Below, piece after piece: positions 20,695 to 31,489 of a DNA stretch of 64,000 nucleotides. The stretch is from positions 5,518,001 through 5,582,000 of the forward strand of contig JAUJPP010000011.1 in assembly GCA_030562195.1 (NCBI GenBank), read 5' to 3'. The notes under the pieces were generated by a model. That model worked only from the letters and a program-made list of their open reading frames with translations. It made no database searches and was not told where the DNA came from. Source of the stretch: Nipponacmea schrenckii. Taxonomy: Eukaryota > Mollusca > Gastropoda > Lottiidae. The translations under genes were made by a program, and so were the position numbers. Position 1 is the stretch's first letter, and each line of letters starts with the position of its first letter.

Positions 20695-20855
20695 CTTTTT
20701 CGTCCTTTTCGGTTAATGTTTTTCAAAATAAGCTAAAAGTTCCAAGGCTTATAGCTCGTGACCTTGACCCTTGGTGACCTGCACAAAAGTTGCTGCCGTT
20801 ATCGAGACCAATCCATAGAGGCCTTCCTTTTTATTGCACAATGTGAACTTTTGGA
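20695..20855. other. Interspersed repeat interrupted by the Jockey LINE
   Basis: The phrase around 'cgtgaccttgacccttggtgacctgcacaaaagttgctgcc...acttttgg' resumes after the LINE at 26642 ('gccatctcgactttt'). The same order of motifs is seen uninterrupted near 28935-29060 ('cttgaccttttgacctgaacaaaagttattgccc ... cacttccggttttacagcc'). It is an unclassified interspersed repeat. Confidence 0.55.
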
Positions 20856-20870
20856 TTGCAGACATTTACA
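20856..20870. repeat. Target-site duplication, left
   Basis: TTGCAGACATTTACA here is repeated exactly at 26627-26641, bracketing the Jockey LINE. Confidence 0.85.
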
Positions 20871-21403
20871 ACCCCCAGTGGACCGGGGTTAAGAATAGGT
20901 CCACCGTCCCCCATTGCGTGTCGTAAAAGGCGACTGAATTGGGGCTCCTCGTTTGCCGTGAGGTGCGACCCGTGTCAGTTTTGAATGGATTCCTGGTGGT
21001 TGAGGGTAACATACTTCCTAATACATCACTTTGGGCCAGGGGATTCTTAGACGGGCGGCCAGTGTGGCCCACGCTGGTCAATCGGCTTGGTCGTGTTGAG
21101 CCTATGAGTCAGTGGTCACAGAACAGAATTAACATATATTTGTCCTTTTGTTTTTTTCTTTAGTAACACATCTGTACTGACTCAAAAGCAGCGGCCTGGG
21201 TCAATTAGATCTAGTATATTTTAGATTTGGTCATGGAATTCTGCTCCATCCTGACAGTCTATAAATATTCTTCATCTGAGTATACCCCTTGATTACCCCT
21301 AGGGCAACAGCGCTGGTTTTCCCGCGTGAAGCCTGCGCGGATGTTGTGGTCCATGGGGGCCCGGGGGGGTTTTGGGGGGGATGAATCCTATTTTCTTACA
21401 TTC

Positions 21404-22446
21404 ATGGCTACACAAAAAAATCATACCTATAAACGAAGACTAACGGAAGTCGAGTTTAATGAAGCGTCGTCCAACGATAATATTTGGGGCCGCGCTTTCT
21501 TATTGTAGAAAGTTCAGACCAGGAGAAACCCTTGTCTAAACTATCTCCCTTTGCTATATCCAAAGGTTTGTCGGGCTTGGCCAGTGAACCTAAAACAATT
21601 AAAAAACTTCGAAATGGCTCTCTCTTGATTGAATGTTACCGCCGAATTCATTCGGAATTACTTTTAAAGTCAACATCATTAGCTAATTTGCCCATCTTTG
21701 TAACACCTCATAAAACATTAAATTACTCGAAGGGAGTTATCAGGCATCCTGATTTGGATGGCTGCACTCCCGAAGAGATGCAGGAAGAATTAGACACCAT
21801 TGGCGTTCCCAAAGGGTTCGAACGTATATCAGTTCGACGAAATGGTGTGCTTATTCCAACGAACACCTACATACTTCTGTTTAACAATCCTGAAGTTCCT
21901 GCTGCAATTAAGATTGGATATCTCAACATCAAGGTTCAACCGTACTTTCCCAAATCCGTTGAGATGTTTTTAATTGCCAACTTTTTGGGGGCACGGTTCC
22001 CGCAATTGTAAAGCCAAGCAGAAATGCGCCAAGTGCGGAAAAGAGGGTCATGAAAGCAAGGATTGTTCCGACACTCCTTGCTGCATTAATTGTGCTGGGA
22101 GTCACGTAGCATACTCTGGGGGACTGCCCTAAATGGCAGCTCGAAAAAAAATATACAAAAGATTAAAACAGAGCGTAAGGTATCTTACTTAGAGGCGAAA
22201 AAGGTTGTTGAAGATTCAACCCCGTCCACCCCCGCCAATAAAACTTATGCTGCTGCTGCTGTTACCATGTCTGTTAAATTACGTTCAGTTGAATGTCAAA
22301 CAGATGTTACCTGGATCGACAGACTTGAACTAAATAGTCAAAAAGTTGTTAAGCCATCTTTGACTTCTCTTTCTAGTACTTCTTTGGCTACTCAAACTGA
22401 GATGCCAGTTGCTCCCTTTCTACCAGCAAAGATGAAAAGGGCCTAA
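21404..22446 (+). pseudogene. Jockey ORF1 (gag-like RNA-binding protein)
   Basis: Starts MATQKNHTYKRRLTEVEFNE. The middle (21484-22011) has GVIRHPDLDGCTPEEMQEEL, VPKGFERISVRRNG and YLNIKVQPYFPK. Zinc knuckles follow: a degraded RCFNCQ-like first motif near 21960-22005, then KCAKCGKEGHESKDC and CCINCAGSH near 22020-22110. The C-terminal part (22140-22446) contains KIKTERKVSYLEAKKVVED. It changes frame at 21490, at about 21965 and at about 22120. The first two positions are homopolymer runs of G or T, so errors are possible. The product would coat the LINE RNA. Confidence 0.75.
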
Positions 22447-22692
22447 GGATAAGGAAGTTCTTCCAAAAGGCACAGGAAGAGAATCAAAGCTTCATCAAAA
22501 AAATAATAATAAAAATACGACTCCCAGCCTAACGACTTCCGTTAGGAAACCAGGTTCTTCCAGAAAGGGAGGGAAGAATCTAGTACAAACTGCCATTATA
22601 GAAATGGAAACTGAGACTATTGAGGACAATGCGATAGAGCTCAACCCCACTAAACGCAAACCTCAAAGTCCCGTTAGACCACCCTGACAATA

Positions 22693-25600
22693 ATGGGTGA
22701 TATTAAAAATAATATCATTCAATGGAATTGCCGAGGTCTTCGTCATAATCTTAATGAAGTTCAGCTATTAATTCAGCAATATAATCCGTTGGCTATTTGT
22801 CTCCAAGAGACATTCCTCAAGCCAACGGATTTACATTTAGTGCCAATCAAACATTTTGTTTCTTACCACCTTTATGGCACTGGTGATGAAAAGACCTCGG
22901 GGGGTGTTTCTATTATTGTCAATAGAAACATTGCCCAGTCCGAAATCACACTCAATTCTCCTCTGCAGGTAATTGCCGTGCGAGTAACACTCCACTTGAC
23001 AATGACAATTTATTTACCACCAAATTCAACTTTAAACCTTGGGAGAATTGGACGACCTTGTTGCCCAGCTTCCTTCTCCATTCATTTTGTTAGGAGATTT
23101 CAATGGTCACCACACTTTTTGGGGTAGTCCTGATGATAATAGCAGAGGAAAATTAATAGCTGACTTCATGTATGACAACGATCTGTGTATCTTTAATGAC
23201 GAATCGCCTACATATTTCTGCTCCAGAACAAAAACGTTTTCTCATCTAGATCGACAATTAGCTCACCATCTTTGTTCCAAGATTTCTCTTGGAGTGTCCA
23301 CGACGATCTCTGCCACAGTGATCATTATCCTGTAATTCTACGGAATAATGGTCCTTCACCAGTAGACAGGCCACAAAGATGGAAACTCTCTAAAGCAAAT
23401 TTGGGCCCCTCTTTGAGGCGCTTTGCATATCTTCTTTTCCTCAAGATGATCTAGATGTAGCAGAAGACCCGATGGAACTATTTACCACCATCTTACAAGA
23501 TGTATCGGGTCAGGCGATTCGCAAAACCTCGGCAACTCCAAAACGATTCAATAAACCATGGTTTAATGAAGACTGTAAGAAAGCACTGAAAGAACGTAAT
23601 CGTGCTTTACGACTGCTTGAACGTGCCCCTTCCGATGACAAAATGGCCTCTTTTCGCATAGCACGGGCCAAGGCCAGACGGACTATCCGTCAGGCAAAGA
23701 GGTCGTCATGGCAGGAGTATGTTTCAAGGATCAACAGTCGTACGTCTTCCAAATCAGTCTGGGATAGGATTCGTAGGATCAAGGGTAAAGCAGATACAAT
23801 ATCTGTGAACCATCTAGAAGTAGATGGCTCAACACTCACCACACTTCCAGATATTGCTAATTCTTTGGGAAGTAATTTTTCCTTTAATTCATCCTCAAAC
23901 TTTTCCTCTGATGCTTTCCAGAGTGTCCGTCTCCGGGAAGAGAGGAAAAGATTAAATTTTACATCTAAAAATGAGGAATATTACAACGAAAAATTTACTT
24001 TATCTGAATTGAAGTATTCTTTAAAACAGGCCCATGATACAGCTACTGGGCCTGACGATATTCATTATCAGATCCTCAAACATCTTCCTTACCCTACATT
24101 AAAAAAACTTTTATTTTTTATTTAACCAGATTTGGGATGACGGTGTCTTTCCTCCTTCGTGGAGGATTGCTACAATTATTCCCATCCCTAAACCTGGTAA
24201 GGATCCTACGAATCCTACTAATTATCGCCCTATTGCATTGACCAGCTGCATTTGTAAAACCATGGAACGGATGATCAATAGAAGGCTCGTTTGGCACCTT
24301 GAGTCAAACAATCTTCTTACTTACCTCCAATGTGGATTTCGGTCCCAAAGGAGCACTCTTGATCATCTCGTTAGATTTGAATCGTTCGTCAGGGACGCCT
24401 TCATTCAAAATCACCATTTAGTAGCCATATTTTTTTTATTTGGAGAAAGGGATATGACACTACTTGGAGATATGGCATTCTTCGTGATCTCTTTGACTTC
24501 GGTCTGAGAGGAAGATTGCCATTATTTATCTCCAATTTCCTACATGATAGGACGTTTAAGGTACGACTCGGCTCCATTTTTTCAGATCATTTTCCTCAGG
24601 ATAATGGAGTTCCACAGGGTAGCATATTATCCGTTACCCTTTTTTCCATCAAAATAAATTCAATCACGTCGTGCCTTAGACGGGGGGTTGATGGCTCTCT
24701 GTATGTTGATGACTTTCAGATGTGTTACAGTTCTATTAACATGCAGACGATCGAGCGTCAGTTGCAGCTTTGCTTAAACAATCTACAGCAATGGGCAACT
24801 GACAATGGATTTCGATTTTCGAAATCCAAGACCGTCTGCATGCATTTCTGTAAACGAAGAGGTTTGCACCTTGACCCAGTGCTACGTTTGGACAATGCTG
24901 TCGTTCCTTTTGTACAGGAATTTAAATTCCTTGGTCTGACTTTTGACAGCAAGCTTTCTTTTCGTCCACATATTAAAATCCTCAAGAACAAATGTCTGAA
25001 AGCCCTCAACATACTGAGAGTCTTATCCAACACTGACTGGGGAGCTGACCGTAAGGTCCTCCTCCGATTGTATCGAGCTTTGGTTCGATCTAAGCTCGAT
25101 TATGGGTGCCAGGTGTATGGTTCAGCTCGTCCATCGTATCTCAAAGAGCTTGATACCATACACCACCAAGGACTTAGAATCAGTCTAGGAGCTTTTCGCA
25201 CAACTCCAGTTGAAAGTCTGTACGTCGAGGCTTACGAACCCTCATTGTACGACAGACGTGACAGACTTTCACTTCAGTATGCTATAAAAGTAGCATCTTT
25301 ACCATACCATCCGGCTCATCGCCCCGTATTTAGTCCTTATTTTGAGCAATTGTATGAGGCTAAGCCTCGTGCAATTTCTTCTTTTGGAGTCCGCATTCAA
25401 CCACTTTTGTCAGCAGCTGGTATCAGCCACGACAGTATTGCGGACTTCATAATGACCACAATTCCCCCTTGGTCAATTGCTCCATTTCAGATAGACTTTA
25501 GTCTATCAAGCAATAAGAAATCACAGACAAGCTCTATCGTCCCTTTTAAATCTAAATTTCTTGAATTAAGGGCTAGATATGGGGATTATGCTCCTTTTTA

Positions 25601-26298
25601 TACAGATGGGGGCCAAGGATGGTGATAAGGTAGCAGCCGCTACCGTGACGCCATCCGAAGTCCTGTCTGTATCTCTTCCATCAGCAGCCTCTATTTTCAC
25701 AGCAGAACTCGTTGCCATCTTACAGGCACTCGAGTTCTTTCAGTCCTCCTCATCATTACAAAAATGTATAATCTATTCTGATTCTTTGTCCGCATTACAA
25801 GCTATCCATAACATCCAGCTTGTGCACCCAATAATCGGAGATATTTTCAAGCTCTCTGGGCCGAAAAAGGACATTGTTCTTTGTTGGCTCCCCATTTACA
25901 TGGACATACTAGGGAATGACCGGGCAGATGCGGCGGCTAAGGCTGCTTTGTCATTGCCGGGCTCCTCCTTTTCCTTGCCTTACACTGACTTTAAGTCGGT
26001 GATAAGGAATTTTATTTTGCAACGATGGCAGCAAAAATGGGATGCTGCAGATACAAACAAACTTCATGCCATCAAACCTGTCTTGGGGGACTGGCCATCC
26101 TCCTATTGTGCCAACAGGAGAAATGAAGTTGTTTTGTGTCGCTCTCGTCTTGGACATACTCACCTTACCAACTGTTACCTGCTCAAGCGAGAGCCTCAGC
26201 CAGTCTGTGAGCACTGCCAGGTTCGCCTGACAGTGAAACACATTCTGATTGAGTGCACGCATCTCAAACCTATAAGATCTCAAACACTACTGTGCTAG
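22693..26298 (+). pseudogene. Jockey ORF2: endonuclease, reverse transcriptase, RNase H
   Basis: The AP-type endonuclease begins NNIIQWNCRGLRHNLNEVQL, with CLQETF at about 22800, LLGDFNGHHTFWG at about 23090 and SDHYPVIL at about 23320. The pre-RT region has KPWFNEDCKKALKERNRALR. RT motifs include NYRPIALTSCICKTMERMI (24215), GFRSQRSTLDHLV, GVPQGSILSVTLFSIKIN (24605) and LYVDDFQ (24700). The motif A Asp near 24432 is lost in a T8 run with a frameshift. RNase H (25590-25945) has FYTDG, FTAELVAILQAL, SDSLSALQA and a GNDRADAAAK end. Frame changes lie near 22985, 23030, 23250, 23440, 24115, 24430 and 25605. Not functional as read. Confidence 0.85.
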
Positions 26299-26641
26299 AT
26301 CCTTGTTCCATCTGTTTGCGCAACCTTCTCTTTATGAGAAAGTTGTCGCGTTTTTAAAACAGACTAATCTGTATTTTAAATTTTAAATTTTGTGTTTTAG
26401 TTTAGTTTTGCTATTTTGTTTTTAGCCCATTTTTGGGGTTTCAACCATTCTGTGATATTGTTTTTAGCATTGTTTTGTTGCCCTTTTTGGGGGGTTTCTG
26501 TGATAATTTTTATTTTAATATATTGATTTTCTAGTTTTAAATTTTTGTTTTTGTTTAAATCGTTTTCAAGTGCTATATAGCCCGTTTTGGTGCTGATGCA
26601 CTTTAATACATTTCATTTCATTTCATTTGCAGACATTTACA
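26290..26641 (+). other. Jockey 3' untranslated region, ATTTC tail and right target-site duplication
   Basis: AT-rich 3' region with the phrase 'tagcccgttttggtgctgatgcac' and a tail of four ATTTC-like repeats. The 15-bp duplication TTGCAGACATTTACA follows at 26627-26641. The tail type is unusual for LINEs ending in poly(A) and is shared with the SINE at 62134. Confidence 0.75.
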
Positions 26642-28440
26642 GCCATCTCGACTTTTAACTTTTAAGAGGTCTGTCACGTTTTTTTTTGGCGGAAAAGAGC
26701 ACGTGTTTGATTAATTTGCGTATTTTTAAGTTAAATCGACAAATTCTGTTACAGACAAATAAAGACTAGAGCCACTTTTTTTGGTGTGAATCTAATCACA
26801 TTCAAAATGTATATTCACGGTACAAATTTTAAGCTTGTGCAACTAATGGACCATGAGATTACTTCCGGTCTTGATTTTTTTTTTAAAAAACGGCCAGTTA
26901 TTTTCAAAAGACATTGTTCAGCTCAAGATGCAATGTTTTATGACAATTAGACCACTAGTAGAACCGAAACAAGAGATTTTAAGTCTGAACCCATTTTACG
27001 CGTCAACCGGTAGTGACAGTAATATTTGACTATGCCAATTAATTCAGATAATCTCTTTGCACCAAAAATTTGAACTCAATTGGACAGAAATTTAAAAAAT
27101 CGTAAAAAATATCTGCTACGAATTTTCGAAATTCGAAATTTTTTAACTGCTATTTGGTTTCTAAAAATGAAAAATCGATAGAAAATTGCGACTTCTATAG
27201 TCCAATTTTCTACTTTTTAGACATGTGTCAATGTGGCACTTCCGGTTTTGCTAAAATGTTATATTTTATGCCTATGCACAACGTTGCCAATACAGAAGGT
27301 CTAGGAAAGACAAATCGTTGTTGTAACTATTGTAGTTTAAGCGCAGTGAGGTGTGTAAAAACGAAAAAAAAAAGAATTGACAAACGGAAAATAAAAACAA
27401 AAGTGATAAAAATCGGATCCGGGAGTAACACCTAAGCCGCCATCTTGGAACAATCAACTTTTCTTTGAATAAATATAATTGACAAATCAATCCGATTTGA
27501 ATAATTTTGATGTCTGGATTTTTTTATCGACTGCTCACAAAGTGATAAGATTGACTTCGAAATTTCGATCAAGTTTATTTTTTATTTCCGGTTAAATAAT
27601 TTCAGCAATGGCCAAAATTTCCATAGCCCATATCTAGTGACCTTGTCAAATTGCGGCTTTACAGCCATTTGAAAAACACGATTTTAATTTGAGGTCATGT
27701 AAGGTCATATGATCTAATTTACATACGTAAACATTCCTCTCATGTCTAAGTTACAATTAATCTTTTCTTTCCAATGATGGATACTTGATATTTTGATCAA
27801 AATTGTGCTTTTTCAAATTTGGAAATTTTGTACAGTGTCTTAATTTAACTATGTCTAAATCCACGTTTAATGGTTTGTCGACTTTTTACTTCTTGGTTAA
27901 GTATTCTACTATGACTTTAAAATGCAATTTTGGACCAATGTTTGAAGCTTATTGCGCATTGGATCAATATCGTTCACGGTTTATTTATATCTTTTGCATT
28001 GCGTTGGAACGAGTTCTCCTTTTCTTTGCACTGCTTTGTTTTCGAAATGTTTTTTCTTTGTTTTTCAATTTTTCGGCTTATTTTTGATCGTTCTTTTTTA
28101 GGTAACTACATTGAACTTAGTGCTTAAAAATAGCATAGAAGAATTATACATTTGTCGCTGACTTTTTGATTTTTAATTTTCAATTTTTAGTTTTTTCTAA
28201 CTTCTACAGTTTTATTTCGATCGATCTGAAAACATAGACATTTAGATTGCGAACTATAATTAATTTTCAAAATTTCAATATCACTTCCGGTTATGACATT
28301 GGCTTTTAAAGTTGAAATGGTTTCTTCCAGAATATTGAAAATATGTGAAAAATTTCTTTTACAATAAGCTAGAATTGTCAAATTAATGATGCGGAAATAA
28401 TGGATCAGCCGCCATCTAATTTGCATAATATTAAAATTTT
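26642..28440. repeat. Unclassified interspersed repeats, no gene
   Basis: AT-rich sequence sharing phrases with other parts of the window. The 'cagaaggtctaggaaag' region at 27295 recurs at 31840 and 35400. The 'atcacttccggttatgac' region at 28275 recurs near 18145 and 20410. No coding motifs. Phrases such as 'gccgccatct' recur at 27430, 28410 and 20560, pointing to one dispersed family. Confidence 0.5.
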
Positions 28441-28563
28441 CTAGAAACATCAATCGATTGCGCAAAAAAGTATACGAAGGAATTTTTGAATTTCGATTTT
28501 GCCCTTCTTTTATTCCCAGTTGAAATTTTTCAGTGATTGTCAAAACTTTCCAGGCTCATATTT

Positions 28564-28809
28564 TAAAATATATTTTTTGTTATAGTTTTGTTTTTGCTAT
28601 TTTGTTTTTAACCTATTTTGGGTTACAACCATTCTGTGATATTGTTTTTAACATTGTGTTTTCGGCCCTTTTAGGATTTCTGTGATACCTTTTTATTGTA
28701 ATGTATTTATGACCTTCTAGTTTTAATTTTTATTTTTGTTTTAAATCGTATTCAGGTGTTATATAGCCCGTTTTGGTGCTGATGCACCTTAATAAATTTC
28801 ATTTCATTT
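28564..28809 (+). mobile_element. 5'-truncated Jockey 3' end
   Basis: About 245 bases matching the 3' region and ATTTC tail of the LINE at 20871. It is flanked by two 123-bp direct repeats (28441-28563 and 28810-28932) that differ from each other at roughly a tenth of positions by eye. Its last 160 bases are included in the tandem duplication and recur at 32224-32386. Confidence 0.75.
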
Positions 28810-30926
28810 CTAGAAACATCAATCGATTGCACAAAAAATTATGCGAAGGAATTTTTGAATTTCGATTTTGCTTTTCTTTATTTCCTATTGAAATTTTTCA
28901 GTTATTGTCGAAACTTTCAAGGCTCATATTTCGCGACCTTGACCTTTTGACCTGAACAAAAGTTATTGCCCTTGATTTTATCTACCTATGGTATCTTCGC
29001 TTTTGTTGTGCGATGTTCACTTCCGGTTTTACAGCCAACTGAAAATCACGAATTTTAAAACGGTGATCTACAAGATATGAGTTTCAGCGATTTAAATTTA
29101 TTTTTTAGTTTAATCGTTCTACATCCAGTTAAAATGATTCTAAGTTATTATATATCTTAAATAAAAGGAATTTTTGTTTTTTTCTTGTGGGCGATGTATG
29201 ATATGGAATATTTGGAAGGAAATGACAACCTTTAGAATTTTAAATTTTATCTCTTAAGCAACAATAATGTACAGTTGAGTGGTCTAAGGGGCGTAACTCT
29301 AAAGATCTAAAGCCGCGCTGTTAATTTGATGTCTCTATGCTATATGTTGGTAATTTGCCACAACTTTCAGGATCTAATGTTCTTATTACCTTAATTAAGA
29401 TAGATGTTAAATGATAAATAAACAGATTAAAAGTATTAACGATCTGGAAAGTTAATGAAATCTGAAATCAATTTGTAATCTCAAGTAAGGTGTTATGTCC
29501 CATAGACCACGAATATGGTTATTTCGACGTTTTGTAAAAGAAAATCATATATTTAGAAAAAATAGATATTCTTCTAAAACACCTCTTTCTCAACGTCTAA
29601 GAGAAATAATGCAAATACATAATTTGAATTCTTTATGCTGCATTCCCGTAAATAATTTAACTCACCTCAGAAGAAAAACAAATAAATTGAAAGTCACGCA
29701 TGCGCCGTAATATAAGAATGACTCATTTTAGCAAATTTTAATAAGTTGGCTGAATTTTATCCGATTTGTATGATTTTGGTGTCTATTAAAACCTTTTTAC
29801 TTTATCTAAAAAATGCTGGGAACAGAAATTTTCAATGTAGTAAATCATTGACCCGAGCATAAGTATGCTTTTACTGGTTGACTGACTTTAACTGTTTTAT
29901 AGGATTCTCGAAATTGACATACAACTGATCGTAATAAAACTGTTGATTTACAAATTAATCTGATTGTAATATTTAAACCTTCACAATATTTATCTGTTTT
30001 TTTTTTCAAAATTGTTAGATATAAATTTCAACCATATTCCATTCATAGCCGTGAATTCGCAAGTTATAAACCATTAGAATTTGTTTCCTATCCTAATTAT
30101 AACTGTTCTAGTGTTTCTATAGGAGTAACTCTATACACATATAAACCTATGTCGGCAAATCTCTTTGATGTTGATGGGTAATTCTTATCGCGGAATGACC
30201 TCTCAAGAAGCTTAAAGTCGGGAGCAGCTTTGATAATGCATAGGGAAATTTGGGGTTAAACTTGCTGAAGACAGGTTTTTATTCTGTTGTAAAAACCTTT
30301 ACCTTATAACGGTTTATAAGTTCGATAATGGCCTCGGTCGCGTGTTTACTGGGATATACTAAACCTCGAGTCATTATCTTATACATATTAGCAGACGATA
30401 CACCTATATAGGTACATAACACCTTTATCCTTTATCCATTAATGACACTTTTCTTTCTACTTTATTCACAAATCTTGTTTATGTATATTATTTTATATAT
30501 TAATTTATAGGTGTGCATGTATACATTATAATTCTTTTTGAATTTTTTCTCTACCTTAATTGGAAGTCGCACAATAGTCAGTACCAATATAAACAATCAC
30601 CTATATTCAATTACAACGTTAATAAAGGCATAATTAGAAATTTGATTTTAAACACATTACAATGACATCAAACTAGATCTTGTATTTGATATAATACAAT
30701 GTACTTAAAATTTCAAGGAAAAAACAAAAGATTGAAAATATTTACAGTTTGCTTTTTTACTAAAAGCGACTGAGAAAACACGAATTAATGTACGTAAGGG
30801 CCTTGAAGATTGTCGAATGCCAAACAAAGTGCTGTACTCGGCTCTAGTCTATTCTTACTTTTATTCACAGTAGAACGATAATAGGATTGTACGTTCCGAC
30901 CTGATGAATCGGTAATGCGTCGCATT

Positions 30927-31489
30927 TTAGTACATGATTTTCATTCCGAATTTCTTGATATAAGGAATTGTGGAAAAGCAAACGAATATATTGTGGGGTT
31001 CTGTAGCATAGCGGTTAGAGCCTTGGATCGTTACGTCATGAACGTTGAAAATGTTCAGACGTGAGTTCTTATCTCGATCGGAGTGTTGCAGTGCGATAAA
31101 TTTGAATAAGTTATCTTTACTCATCTTTCCAGTCCACCCAGCTATAAATTGGTACGGATAATCCGCGAAAGAGGTTTGGCCAAAGAAGAGTTGGTAGAAA
31201 GGATCCTTGTCACGGTAGACTGTAACTGTAAAAAGTTTTTCTTGTAAAATATAGTCTGTCATATTACTCTATTTTGGGTTTATTCAGAAACAACAGTCAT
31301 TGATAATGAATATAAAATATTGATGTCCTTATAACCAACTTATATAGAAATATACAAAATATAAAACAAAATAGCTTATACGCTAAAATATTACTAACCT
31401 TCGAAAGCTCCACTATATGTTGAACTTTGAACTACATCGCTTAAACTGTAGGATAGAAAAGCCCAATAGAAAAGCTGACTGAAGAACAT
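30927..31489 (-). CDS. Small secreted protein, unit A (two-exon model)
   Basis: Exon 1 (31489-31399) begins MFFSQLFYWAFLSYSLSDVV and continues QSSTYSGAFE. It ends at a GTTAGT donor in phase 1. Exon 2 (31225-30927) follows a tttttacag acceptor in matching phase and encodes TVYRDKDPFYQLFFGQTSFA, then YPYQFIAGWTGKMSKDNLFK. The leader looks like a signal peptide, and QSSTYSGA echoes FTP domains. A related RDRDPFYQLF segment lies in intron 4 of the FTP gene (about 15600-15550), so this is a shortened paralogue of that locus. From about NIFNVHD onward the frame is antisense to a tRNA-like SINE scrap, so the last 35-40 residues may not be real. Function unknown. Confidence 0.5.
30994..31085 (+). mobile_element. 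tRNA-like SINE scrap, unit A
   Basis: TAGCATAGCGG fits the pol III A box, and GAGTTCTTATCTC, about 70 bases on, is a weakened B box. It overlaps, in antisense, the C-terminal codons of the small secreted-protein frame. The copy in unit B is at 34551-34645. Confidence 0.4.

Larger units (their letters stand above)
20871..26626 (+). mobile_element. Full-length Jockey-clade non-LTR retrotransposon
   Basis: A 5.76-kb LINE bounded by perfect 15-bp target-site duplications. It has a GC-rich leader (20871-21403), a gag-like ORF1 with CCHC zinc knuckles, an ORF2 with AP endonuclease, reverse transcriptase and RNase H, and an AT-rich 3' region ending in repeated ATTTC. The boundary is confirmed because joining the flanks restores an interspersed repeat. 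Frames are broken repeatedly, often at runs of G or T. The same 3' end recurs at 28564-28809 and 32224-32386, the 5' end recurs at 18418, and an internally deleted copy lies at 48660-49215. Confidence 0.9.

Noticed and set aside
29495..29710. 71-codon plus-strand frame present in both tandem units (29495 and 33068)
   Set aside because: Between the two copies about six of nine base changes alter residues, so there is no sign of purifying selection. The frame has no motif and its persistence reflects recent duplication.
30994..31085. Functional tRNA gene
   Set aside because: The A box fits but the B box is weak and no full cloverleaf can be drawn. The sequence repeats in the second unit, so SINE scrap is more likely.
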